Assembly: GCA_902801415.1 (NCBI GenBank)
Contig: CADCIK010000015.1
Location: 1 to 64,000, forward strand
Source of the DNA: an uncultured Lachnospiraceae bacterium
GTDB lineage: Bacteria > Bacillota > Clostridia > Lachnospirales > Lachnospiraceae
DNA length: 64,000 nt
Reading direction: 5' to 3'
Below the pieces are notes generated by a model that saw nothing but the letters and a program-made list of their open reading frames with translations, did no database searches and was not told the DNA's origin. This document shows, piece by piece, positions 25,034 through 34,800 of this stretch (positions within the stretch are counted from its first letter, which is position 1; the number at the start of each line of letters is the position of its first letter). Both the position numbers and the translations under genes were made by a program.

Positions 25034-26638
25034 ATGGAATTAATGTTTATCGGCGCGGATCACGAAGTGACGGGCAGCTGTCATTTTCTGCAGGTGGGCA
25101 AGAAGAAATTCCTGGTAGACTGCGGTATGGAGCAGGGTATAGACCGCTATGAGAACGCAGAACTTCCGGTCCCCGCTTCGGAGATCGACTTTGTTTTTCT
25201 GACGCACGCGCATATCGATCACTCGGGTATGCTGCCCAAGCTCTATCACGACGGATTCAGGGGGCAGATCCTTTCCACCAAAGCGACTGCGAGCCTTTGC
25301 GATATCATGCTCCGCGACTCGGCGCATATCCAGACAATGGAGTCGCAGTGGAGAAACAAGAAAGCAAAGAGAAAAGTGGACGGAGAGGGCTATGAACCTA
25401 TCTATACCATGGAAGACGCCATGGAGACGATCAAGCTCTTCGTCAGCTATCCCTATGACAAAATATTCAGCGCCTGCGAAGGCGTCCGCTTCCGCTTTAC
25501 CGATGTGGGACACCTTCTGGGGTCCGCCAGTATTGAACTGTGGCTGGAGGAAGGGAATACGCAGAAGAAGATCGTCTTCTCCGGAGACCTGGGCAACAAG
25601 AGCCAGCCGCTCCTCAAGGACCCCGAACTGACGGCCGAGGCGGACTATGTGGTCATGGAATCCACCTACGGCGACCGGATCCATGAGAAGGACGACATCG
25701 ACGTGGTCGAGGACCTGGCGGAGGTCATTTCAGAGACTTTCCACAGGGGAGGCAATGTTGTGATCCCCGCTTTCGCAGTGGGCAGGACCCAGGTCATCCT
25801 GTATTATATCCGGCAGATCAAGGAGAATAATCTGGTGCCTGATTTCCCCGGCTTTCCGGTCTATGTGGACAGCCCCCTTGCTGTGGACGCAACGGAGATC
25901 TTTTATGAATGCGGAAACGAGTGCTATGATCAGGAAGCGCTGGATCTTCTGGCAAAGGGGATCAATCCTATATCCTTCCCCAACCTGCAGCTCACGATCA
26001 CGACAGAGGAATCCAAAGCCATTAACGAAGATACGGTACCCAAGGTCATCATCAGCGCATCGGGCATGTGCGACGCCGGCCGCATCAAGCATCACCTCAA
26101 GTATAATCTATGGAGAGAAGATTCCACGATCCTGATGGTAGGCTATCAGTCGCAGGGATCGCCCGGAAGGCGCATCCAGGACGGCGCCAAGGAGATCAAG
26201 CTCTTCGGAGAAGACGTGGCCGTCCGCGCGCGGATCTACACACTGCCCGGACTTTCAGGCCATGCGGACAGGCTGGGCCTTCTGGAGTGGATCGAGGGAT
26301 TCAAGTACAAACCGAGGCAGGTCTTTGTCGTACACGGAGAAGACAAGGTGGCAGAGCTGTTTGCGGAGACGCTCAGCGAAAAATGCGGGATTCGGGCTGC
26401 GGCGCCTTTCAGCGGCACGCGCTACGATCTGGCGGCAGGCAAGTTCATACAGATCACGGAGGGAATTCCGATCAGCAAGGCGACTTCTGGAAGGACTGTT
26501 TCCAACTCCTTTACCAAGCTCAAGCTTACCGCGCGAATGGTATTGGATTTTGTCAACAAGTGCCAGGGACTTCCCAATAAGGACCTGGAGCGCTTCTCCC
26601 GCGACCTGGAAGCGCTTTGTGAGAAATATAAGAGATAA
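25034..26638 (+). CDS. MBL-fold metallo-hydrolase with beta-CASP and RMMBL domains
   Basis: A 534-residue protein of the CPSF73/YSH1-like bacterial family, usually RNA nucleases. The metallo-beta-lactamase signature is HAHIDH at residues 58-63; later ligands are in 'FTDVGHLLGSASIEL' and 'VVFSGDLGN'. The beta-CASP part carries 'VVIPAFAVGRTQVILYYI' and 'IISASGMCDAGRIKHHL', and the C-terminal RMMBL motif is 'LSGHADRLGLLEWIEGF'. GGGAGG before the ATG fixes the start. It is followed by folA at 19 bases. Confidence 0.9.
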   Translation: MELMFIGADHEVTGSCHFLQVGKKKFLVDCGMEQGIDRYENAELPVPASEIDFVFLTHAHIDHSGMLPKLYHDGFRGQILSTKATASLCDIMLRDSAHIQTMESQWRNKKAKRKVDGEGYEPIYTMEDAMETIKLFVSYPYDKIFSACEGVRFRFTDVGHLLGSASIELWLEEGNTQKKIVFSGDLGNKSQPLLKDPELTAEADYVVMESTYGDRIHEKDDIDVVEDLAEVISETFHRGGNVVIPAFAVGRTQVILYYIRQIKENNLVPDFPGFPVYVDSPLAVDATEIFYECGNECYDQEALDLLAKGINPISFPNLQLTITTEESKAINEDTVPKVIISASGMCDAGRIKHHLKYNLWREDSTILMVGYQSQGSPGRRIQDGAKEIKLFGEDVAVRARIYTLPGLSGHADRLGLLEWIEGFKYKPRQVFVVHGEDKVAELFAETLSEKCGIRAAAPFSGTRYDLAAGKFIQITEGIPISKATSGRTVSNSFTKLKLTARMVLDFVNKCQGLPNKDLERFSRDLEALCEKYKR

Positions 26639-26657
26639 TGATCAAGAGGAGAGATCT

Positions 26658-27152
26658 ATGAATCTGATAGCAGCAGTAGACCAGAACTGGGCGATCGGCT
26701 ATAAGGGGCAGCTCCTTGTGCGCATTCCGGCCGACCACAGAATGTTCAGGCAGGAGACGCTGGACAAGGTTGTCGTATACGGAAGAAAGACGCTGGAGAC
26801 ATTTCCCATGGCGCAGCCTTTGGACCGCCGTGTCAATATCGTCCTATCAACGAATCCTGACTATAAAGTGAAGAATGCGACAGTTGTACACAGCATCGAG
26901 GAGCTGTTGTCGGAACTCAAAGCCTACCCGTCCGAGGACGTCTATATCATCGGAGGGGAGAGCATTTACAGACAGATGCTTCCTTACTGCGATACAGCGC
27001 ACATTACCAAGGTGGATTACGCGTATGCGGCCGACGCCTGGTTCCCCAACCTGGACGAGGATCCTGAATGGGAGATCACGGCTGACAGCGATGAACAGAC
27101 GTATTTTGACCTTGCATATACATTTATTAAATACGAGAGAAAGAGAGCGTGA
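26658..27152 (+). CDS. folA: dihydrofolate reductase
   Basis: Reduces dihydrofolate to tetrahydrofolate with NADPH. The start is the ATG at 26658, with AGAGGAGAG upstream. Family blocks are 'MNLIAAVDQNWAIGYKGQLL', the active-site acid in 'IPADHRMF', 'VVVYGRKTLETFP' and 'VYIIGGESIYRQMLPYCD'. At 164 residues it is the normal size. The usual partner thyA is not next to it. Confidence 0.93.
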   Translation: MNLIAAVDQNWAIGYKGQLLVRIPADHRMFRQETLDKVVVYGRKTLETFPMAQPLDRRVNIVLSTNPDYKVKNATVVHSIEELLSELKAYPSEDVYIIGGESIYRQMLPYCDTAHITKVDYAYAADAWFPNLDEDPEWEITADSDEQTYFDLAYTFIKYERKRA

Positions 27153-27179
27153 GGACACGCTCGGGAAACGGAGAATAAC

Positions 27180-28583
27180 ATGTCTGAAAAGTATGATGTG
27201 ATCATTATCGGTGCAGGCCCTGGCGGCATTTTCTGCGCCTATGAGCTCAAGGAGAAGAGGCCGGATCTGCGCGTTCTTCTTCTGGAGAAGGGGCACTCAA
27301 TAGAGAAGCGTTACTGCCCCAAGAGAAAGACCAAACACTGCAACGGCTGTCATCCCTGCGCGATCACGACCGGATTTGCCGGCGCAGGCGCCTTTTCGGA
27401 CGGCAAGCTTTCTCTTTCACCGGATGTCGGCGGCACTCTGCCGGATATTCTCGGGTACACACAGGCCAAAGAACTGCTCGAGAGATCGGATCAGATCTAC
27501 CTCAAGTTCGGTGCCGATACTAATGTGTACGGTGTTGGCAAGGAGAAGGAGATCCAGCAGATCCGCGCCAAGGCGATCGGCGCAAACCTGAAGCTTGTGG
27601 AGTGCCCGATCCGCCATCTCGGCACCGAGAAGGGATACGAGATCTATAAAAAGCTCCAGCATCATCTGCAGGACGCGGGCGTTGACATGCGTTTCGACGA
27701 TCCCGTCAGAACGATCCTGATCAGTGATGGAAGCGCCGTGGGCGTAGAGACGGAAAAGGACGAGAAGTTTTACGCGCCAAGAGTCGTTGTGGCGGTCGGC
27801 CGCGACGGCGCGGACTGGCTGAACGGCCAGTGCGAAAAGCTCGGGATCGAGTCCATGGCGGGCACCGTGGATATCGGCGTCCGTGTGGAAGTCAGGGATG
27901 AGATCATGCAGTTCCTCAATGAGAATCTCTACGAGGCTAAGCTGATCTACTACACGCCTACCTTTGATGACAAAGTCCGCACATTCTGCACCAATCCCTC
28001 GGGAGAAGTAGCGACGGAATATTACGATGACAATCTGGCGGTCGTCAACGGACATGCCTACAAGAGCAAAGAATACAAGACAAACAATACCAACTTTGCC
28101 CTGCTTGTCTCCAAGAATTTCACAAAGCCATTCAGAACTCCCATCGAGTACGGCAAGAAGATCGCCCAGCTCTCCAACATGCTCTGCGGAAACCGCATCA
28201 TGGTGCAGACTTTCGGCGATTTCAGAAGAGGCAGAAGAACTACGGAGGAGCGCATGTGCCGCAACAACCTGATCCCCACACTGAAGGACGCGGTGCCCGG
28301 AGATCTCTCCCTGGTGCTGCCGCACAGGATCATGGTGGACCTGGAGGAGATGATCTTCGCGCTCGACAAGGTGACGCCCGGCATCGCTTCCGATGAGACG
28401 CTGCTCTACGGCGTGGAGGTCAAGTTCTACTCCAACCGCGTTGTCGTCTCCAAACAGTTTGAGACGAGTGTGAAAGGCCTGTACGCGATCGGCGACGGCG
28501 CGGGCATCACGCGCGGCCTGCAGCAGGCTTCCGCTAACGGATTGTGCGTGGCCGACGGTATTTTGGCCAGGATACAGAACTGA
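27180..28583 (+). CDS. FAD-dependent dehydrogenase (uncharacterised, COG2509-like)
   Basis: A 467-residue flavoprotein. The dinucleotide-binding motif is GAGPGG at residues 11-16, followed by an early cysteine-containing segment 'RYCPKRKTKHCNGCHPC' that is typical of this family and may bind metal. A second FAD block near the C-terminus is 'GLYAIGDGAGITRGLQQASA'. The substrate is unknown for the family. It is 27 bases after folA and probably in the same transcript. Confidence 0.85.
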   Translation: MSEKYDVIIIGAGPGGIFCAYELKEKRPDLRVLLLEKGHSIEKRYCPKRKTKHCNGCHPCAITTGFAGAGAFSDGKLSLSPDVGGTLPDILGYTQAKELLERSDQIYLKFGADTNVYGVGKEKEIQQIRAKAIGANLKLVECPIRHLGTEKGYEIYKKLQHHLQDAGVDMRFDDPVRTILISDGSAVGVETEKDEKFYAPRVVVAVGRDGADWLNGQCEKLGIESMAGTVDIGVRVEVRDEIMQFLNENLYEAKLIYYTPTFDDKVRTFCTNPSGEVATEYYDDNLAVVNGHAYKSKEYKTNNTNFALLVSKNFTKPFRTPIEYGKKIAQLSNMLCGNRIMVQTFGDFRRGRRTTEERMCRNNLIPTLKDAVPGDLSLVLPHRIMVDLEEMIFALDKVTPGIASDETLLYGVEVKFYSNRVVVSKQFETSVKGLYAIGDGAGITRGLQQASANGLCVADGILARIQN

Positions 28584-28635
28584 CGGACGTATCAAAGGCG
28601 CTGAGAGCCTTTTACGGAAAGGACGGATAAAAGAT

Positions 28636-29331
28636 ATGGAGAATAGCGGAAAGCGGGCGGCGCGCGTCGCGCTGCTGGCCATTATGCTGATCGCTTCTCT
28701 CGCGATGACCGGATGCGGAAAGAGACTTGTGATGACCAGGGGATACGGCAAACAGGAGCTGTTCCGTATCGGCAATACAAATTGTACGCTCCCTGAATAT
28801 AACGTGTTCCTTATCAATCTGCAGAAGCACTGCGAGCGGACATTCGGCCGCGAAGTCTGGGAAAGCGGAGAGGGCGATGAGCTGAAGGAAGCCATTGAGC
28901 AGAGAGCGCTCTCTGAGGCATCCAGGCTCAAGGTCATGCTTCTTCTGGCCGTACAGGACAACATCATGCTGACGGACGCGGAAGAGACGCTGGCCGACGA
29001 GGCGCAGACCGAGTACTATGAGAGTATGTCGGAGGAAGAGAGGGCATATATCGGTATCGATGAGAAAGTGCTGCAGGATCTCTTCGAGCAGTACGCGCTT
29101 GCCCAGAAAGTCTATAACAGCATCGGCACAAACTTCGAGGAGCGGTATGACAGCTTCTGCACGACGCTGGATTATGACCTGAACGAACAGCTCTGGAATA
29201 CGGTGCAGCTGGCGGATGTTGAGAATCTCACGGATACACCCGGATTTTCGGAAATTTATGCCAAGTACTTCGGAACATCGAGCCTTGGAAAGGATAAAGC
29301 GGTCGAGAACGCGGCAGAAGACGGGCGGTAA
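28636..29331 (+). CDS. lipoprotein resembling the SurA/PrsA N-terminal chaperone domain
   Basis: A 231-residue exported protein with a lipoprotein signal ending MTGC. The segment from about 40 to 150 ('GNTNCTLPEYNVFLINLQ ... EEERAYIGI') has the helical layout of the SurA_N chaperone domain, but no PPIase domain follows. It may be a reduced foldase or a binding lipoprotein. It is the last gene before the CIRCE element and htpG. Confidence 0.6.
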   Translation: MENSGKRAARVALLAIMLIASLAMTGCGKRLVMTRGYGKQELFRIGNTNCTLPEYNVFLINLQKHCERTFGREVWESGEGDELKEAIEQRALSEASRLKVMLLLAVQDNIMLTDAEETLADEAQTEYYESMSEEERAYIGIDEKVLQDLFEQYALAQKVYNSIGTNFEERYDSFCTTLDYDLNEQLWNTVQLADVENLTDTPGFSEIYAKYFGTSSLGKDKAVENAAEDGR

Positions 29332-29384
29332 TATAGAAAGCTGCGGGAAACAAGCTGCAGAAACCGCGGCAAAAAGGACAATTG

Positions 29385-29411
29385 TTAGCACTCATGCTTA
29401 ATGAGTGCTAA
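29385..29411 (+). promoter_or_regulatory. CIRCE element (HrcA operator)
   Basis: TTAGCACTC (29385-29393), nine bases, and GAGTGCTAA (29403-29411): a perfect CIRCE inverted repeat, the binding site of the heat-shock repressor HrcA. It lies upstream of the htpG -35 box rather than between promoter and gene. Confidence 0.95.
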
Positions 29412-29418
29412 TTTTTTA

Positions 29419-29447
29419 TTGACATTTACCGGTCAGGGGACTAAACT
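29419..29447 (+). promoter_or_regulatory. promoter of htpG
   Basis: TTGACA at 29419-29424 and TAAACT at 29442-29447, spacer 17. The CIRCE element ends seven bases before the -35. Confidence 0.65.
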
Positions 29448-29524
29448 CACTGTTGTGGGAGCCTGCGGGCTCTGAATCCGTACATTCATACAAATTCATA
29501 TATAGATGATAAAGGAGAACAAAC

Positions 29525-31660
29525 ATGGCAGAGAAAGGATCATTATCTATTAACAGCGAGAATATGTTTCCCATTATCAAGAAGTGGCTGTACAGCGATC
29601 ACGATATCTTCTACAGAGAGCTGATCTCCAACGGCTGCGACGCGATCACCAAGCTCAAGAAGCTTGACATGATGGGAGATTTCGCCCTGCCGGATGACTA
29701 CAAGGCCAGGATCGATATCCAGGTCAGCCCCGATGACAGGACGATCACGGTATCCGATAACGGTATCGGAATGACCGCTGAGGAAGTGAAGGAATATATC
29801 AACAATATCGCATTCTCCGGCGCGGAGGCGTTTCTTGAGAAATACAAGGACAAGACCAGTGATGACCAGATCATAGGCCACTTCGGACTGGGTTTTTACA
29901 GCTCTTTTATGGTAGCGGATCTTGTTGAGATCGATACTCTTTCTTATCAGGAAGGCGCGGAGCCGGTTCACTGGGAGTGCGACGGCGGCAGCACATATAC
30001 AATGGACAAGGGCAGCAGACAGACTTTTGGCACAACGATCACTCTGCACCTGACTGAGGACTGTGTGGAGTTCGCCAACTACTACAGGGCGCAGGAAGTG
30101 ATCCAGAAATACTGCTCCTTCATGCCTACGGAGATCTATCTGTCCGAGAAGGATACGAAGGAGACCCAGGTCATTGCTGAATCCGAGAGGACACCGGACG
30201 ATGTTGTCATCGAGGTCATGGAGCCCGAGAAGAAGGAAGATGACAAGGAGCCCGCGGAGAAGAAACTCAAGATCCGCAAGCGCCCCGTACTGCTCAACGA
30301 CACGCATCCCCTGTGGGGCAAGAATCCCAGCGAATGTACAGAGGAGGAGTACAAGGAATTCTACAGAAAGGTCTTCAGAGACTACAAGGAGCCCCTGTTC
30401 TGGATCCACCTGAACATGGATTATCCTTACAACCTCAAGGGAATCCTGTATTTCCCCAAGCTGAATCTGGAATATGAGTCGGCAGAAGGCGTGATCAAGC
30501 TCTACAACAACCAGGTATTCATCGCTGATAACATCAAGGAAGTCATTCCCGAGTATCTGATGCTGCTGAAGGGCGTCATCGACTGCCCCGATCTTCCTCT
30601 CAACGTGTCCAGAAGCGCGCTGCAGAATGACGGATTCGCGCAGAAGATCAGCGACTACATCACCAAGAAGGTGGCGGACAAGCTGGCCGGCATGTGCAAG
30701 ACCGACAAAGAGAACTATGACAAGTACTGGGACGACATCAGCCCCTTCATTAAGTACGGCTGCCTCAGAGACGACAAGTTCTGCACAAGAATGACCGATT
30801 ACATCCTCTTCAAGGATCTGGACGGCAAGTATCTTACGACCCCTGAAGCGCTCAATGTCAACAAGATCGATCCCGAGGCGGAGGAGACAGAGACAGCGAC
30901 AGGCGAGAACGGCGAAAAGATAGAGGCCGAGGTCGTCAGGGATTCCGCTGAGACTGAAGAAAAGGCAGAGGAAGAGCCTGTCGATCACACCATCTACTAC
31001 GTGACGGATCCGCAGCAGCAGAGCCAGTATATCCGCATGTTCAGAAACAACAAGATGCAGGCCTTCATCCTGGATCACACCATTGACCAGCCTTTCATTC
31101 AGCAGCTGGAAGCTAAGAATGAGGGACTTCACTTCGCAAGAATTGACGCCGATATCCAGGAGGCTCTCAAGTCCCGCACAGGCAAGAAAGCCGCGGAGGC
31201 ACTGAAGGAGCAGGCTGAGAAGCTGGAAAAGATGATCCGTAAGGCGGTCAAGAACGATAAGCTCGGCGTTAAGATCGAGAATCTCAGAGATAAGAAGACC
31301 GCTTCCATGCTGACAGTCGATGAGCAGAGCCGCAGAATGGCGGACATGATGAAGATGTACGCCGCATCCGGCATGGGAATGGGAATGCCCGACTGGGGCA
31401 AGGAAGGCCAGACACTGATCCTCAACGCCAAGCACCCGCTTGTCAAGTATGTCATGGACCACGAGGACAGCGCCAATACTAAACTGATCTGCCAGCAGCT
31501 GTATGACCTGGCCCAGATCCAGAACGCACCCCTTTCCGCCGAGGATATGGCGAGCTTCATCGTGAGATCCAATGAGATCATGCTCATGCTCACCAAGGGA
31601 GCGGAAGCGGAAAAGGAAACTTCTGAGGAGCCCGCACAGGAAGAGGCGCCCGAAGCATAA
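29525..31660 (+). CDS. htpG: molecular chaperone HtpG (Hsp90)
   Basis: Cytosolic Hsp90 ATPase. The GHKL ATP-binding domain shows 'ELISNGCDAITKL', 'VSDNGIGMT' and 'GHFGLGFYSSFMVA'; the middle domain has the catalytic arginine in NVSRSALQND; dimerisation region at the end. At 711 residues it is longer than E. coli HtpG (624). Extra sequence includes a charged segment between N and middle domains (about residues 230-255, rich in Glu and Lys) that resembles the eukaryotic Hsp90 linker, and an acidic insertion at about 450-490. A CIRCE element upstream indicates HrcA control. Confidence 0.95.
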   Translation: MAEKGSLSINSENMFPIIKKWLYSDHDIFYRELISNGCDAITKLKKLDMMGDFALPDDYKARIDIQVSPDDRTITVSDNGIGMTAEEVKEYINNIAFSGAEAFLEKYKDKTSDDQIIGHFGLGFYSSFMVADLVEIDTLSYQEGAEPVHWECDGGSTYTMDKGSRQTFGTTITLHLTEDCVEFANYYRAQEVIQKYCSFMPTEIYLSEKDTKETQVIAESERTPDDVVIEVMEPEKKEDDKEPAEKKLKIRKRPVLLNDTHPLWGKNPSECTEEEYKEFYRKVFRDYKEPLFWIHLNMDYPYNLKGILYFPKLNLEYESAEGVIKLYNNQVFIADNIKEVIPEYLMLLKGVIDCPDLPLNVSRSALQNDGFAQKISDYITKKVADKLAGMCKTDKENYDKYWDDISPFIKYGCLRDDKFCTRMTDYILFKDLDGKYLTTPEALNVNKIDPEAEETETATGENGEKIEAEVVRDSAETEEKAEEEPVDHTIYYVTDPQQQSQYIRMFRNNKMQAFILDHTIDQPFIQQLEAKNEGLHFARIDADIQEALKSRTGKKAAEALKEQAEKLEKMIRKAVKNDKLGVKIENLRDKKTASMLTVDEQSRRMADMMKMYAASGMGMGMPDWGKEGQTLILNAKHPLVKYVMDHEDSANTKLICQQLYDLAQIQNAPLSAEDMASFIVRSNEIMLMLTKGAEAEKETSEEPAQEEAPEA

Positions 31661-31724
31661 GAGCGCTAAAGCCGAACGCGCATAAAGGCTGTATAGAAAC
31701 TGTATAGAATTTGAATGTCAATGG

Positions 31725-31762
31725 CGACCCTGACCGCATCAGACGGGCAGGGTCGTCTTTTT
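31725..31762 (+). terminator. Rho-independent terminator after htpG
   Basis: CGACCCTG pairs with CAGGGTCG, with an inner CCG/CGG pair, and TCTTTTT follows. It separates htpG from the next operon. Confidence 0.9.
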
Positions 31763-31827
31763 CTGCTCTCATAATCATGCTATAATGCTTGTATATTGGG
31801 AAATTATGGGCTTCGGAGCGTAAGAGT

Positions 31828-34800
31828 ATGGGATATCGAGAAGTTTATACCGCCTCCAATATGGCGGACGAAGAATACAATATTTCGGATAAAGGTCTGA
31901 GCATCACGCCGGAGATCCTGCGCATACAGGTGAACCCGGGTGGAATCGCAGAGGGCCAGTTCGTCATCGCGGGGCCTCCCGGCGTCTCGGTGACCGGCTT
32001 TGTGACCTCGGACAATTTCCACATGCAGCCCCGGCGCAGCAGCTTTTCGCAGAATCCGGACCGGATCAGCTGGCGCTTTGACGCCGGTACCCTGCAGGAA
32101 GGAGACGTATCCGAAGGGACTATAGGGATAGTCTCCAATCGCGGGGAATACAGACTCCCCTTCAAGGCCGAAGTGATCAGTCCGCAGGTCGCCGGCAAAG
32201 AGCTGAGCGAGATCTCGAGCCAAAACACTGCGGCCATCCGATTCTTGACCCTGGCTGACGAGGACTGGGGAAGCGCGGTCAGACTGTTTTATAAAAAGGA
32301 GTTCGCGCAGTCACTCGTGACCGGCGAAGAGAAAATGCTGTACCGCGGACTGTCCCAGTATCCCGGCAATGAACAGAACGTGGAGGAGTTCCTGATCGCC
32401 GCGTGCGGAAAAGATCCGGTGGAGTTTCTGACGGACGTAAAGGATATCCGTACGGAGATCTTTGAGATCGGAGGCTCGGCGAGAGACACAGAGAATCCGG
32501 AATACAGGATCACGATCCGCAGACGCGGTTGGGGATATACGAAGCTGAAGGTCACTATGTCCGGCTCGTTTCTCTCTCCTTCCTCTTCTTATCTGGAGGG
32601 CGGAGATTTTATCGGCGATACCTGTACGTTTACCTACAAAGTGGAGCGGCACAGACTGCACGCCGGAAGGAACTTCGGCAGGATCTATCTGCGTTCCCCC
32701 TATCAGGAGATCCAGATCCCGGTTGAGATCATCTACAGAAGGCGGAGTGACGGAAGGGCCAGACAGCAGCGGGAGAGCCGGAGAGCGCTGCTTGAGATGA
32801 TGCGCCATTACGAGCGCCTGCGCCTGGCCTGGTCGAGAGAGGCGCAGGGCCTCGCGGGAGGGATCGATGACGGCGAGTGGCTGCGGCAGGCAGATGAACT
32901 GATCAAGCGCCTGTCTTACCTCAGAAGGGACAGTGTTTTGCCCCGGCTGTATGCGGCGCAGTTAATGCTGATGGAAAACCGGATCCATCAGGCTGTCATG
33001 GAACTGGAAGGCGTTCGGAGAAGACTGGCGGGTGTCTCTGCGGACGAAGTGCTGGAAATGGGATACAGCCAGTACAAAGGAGAATCGGAGGTCGAGTACT
33101 GTTACAGGCAGTTCCTGACCGCGCTGGCCTATCACGACGCGGATATCATCACACCCCGTGTGGGACGGATCCTCAGGGAGCGATACAGAAGAAATCCCTC
33201 CGACTGGAGGATCGCGTGGATGATGCTGCAGCTTCTTCCCGAATATGCGCCCGGTACGCCGGCCCGTTGGAATTTTCTCAAAAAGCAGTTCCTGAACGGA
33301 TGCCGGAGTCCCATTATGTATCTGGAAGCGTGGGATATGGTCGTGGCGGATCCCGAATATCTGAGTCTTCGGGAGGACAGGAGAACCGGACGTTACGGCG
33401 GAGACGCATTTGAAAGGCAGCTTTTGCTCTATGCCCTCAGGAAGGAACTCCTGGACTGCCGGATCATGGAAGGAGTGGTGGAGAGGACAGAACGGAGAAG
33501 AGAGTTTTCCGGATCGCTCTTCCGCACATTGACAACCGCATACGGGCAGGAGAGGATGCGGCCTCTGCAGCTGCAGATCCTGCGCAGTATCTGCACCCTT
33601 TTGATCCGCGGGGGAAAGACCTCGCCGGACAGTTTTGTATGGTATTCGAGAGCCGTGGAGAAAGGGCTTTCTATCGTGCGCCTTTCAGAGTGCTTCCTGC
33701 AGTCCATGCCGGAGGATTACAGCGGCGTGATCCCGGATTCTATCATGCGCAGCACGTATCGGAGCACAATGCTGCCCCTGGAGAACAGGGCTTATTTCTA
33801 TCGCTATCTGTATCAGAACAGAAAGCGCTATCCGGATATCTACGCGCAGTGTCAGGAGGATATCAGGGCCTTTCTGCAGGCGCAGATCGAGGATCACCGG
33901 ATGTCGGACAATCTTGCGGCGCTGTACACAGCGGCCCTTATGGACGAATCGATCCGGCCCGATAACGCAGGGGACCTGACCAAGCTTTCCTATCTGTCCC
34001 ACCTGCGAACAACCCATATGAATATGAAAAAGGCAGTCGCTGTTTACGCGCAGAGCAGCAAGGAGCGCGTCTATCCTGTGGAAAACGGAAACTGCATCAT
34101 GCCTGTTTACGGAGAGGACAATCGGATCTTCCTCGAGGACGCGCAGCACAATCGCTATACCGCGAGTGTTCCCTACACGTGCGACCGCATGATGGATCCG
34201 GTCAAGGCGCCGGACCAGGTCTCCCTGCAGGAGATGTCCGATCTGCCCTTTGCGCTGGAGATCTCAGGCGCGGCGGGAGATACCTTTGCCGTTACGCCCG
34301 AGACGCTGCAGTACTGTGAGATCCTTGTGCGTTCAGCGGGAATCGCTGATTCATACAGGATCCGTCTGAAGCTCCGCCTCATGGATTACTATGAAAAGAG
34401 CGGAGATATGGAGAAACTGCGCGCCGTTGCCGGCACTCTCAGGCCGGGCGACCTGCAGACAGAGGACCGGACCAGGGCGATCGCTCTCATGAACCGGTGC
34501 GGCATGGACCCGGAGGCGGCAGACTGGATCGTAACCGGAGGTGCGGAAGGGTGCACAGCGGAACTTCTTGCCGGAGTGGCGCTTGGCGCCATGGAGAAAG
34601 CACGGGATGACGACGCGAAGGAGAGAGAGGCCGGAAGGATCGCCTGGGCAGCCTTTGAGAGGGGAAACCGGCAGAGTCCCATCCTGGAACTGATCCTTCA
34701 CACTTATGACGGGCTCATGGAGGACCTGAGCCGGGTGCGCGACGCGGTAATGGAAGCTGCACAGGAGGATCCGGATGATCCCGCCTTTGTCATGGCGGAA

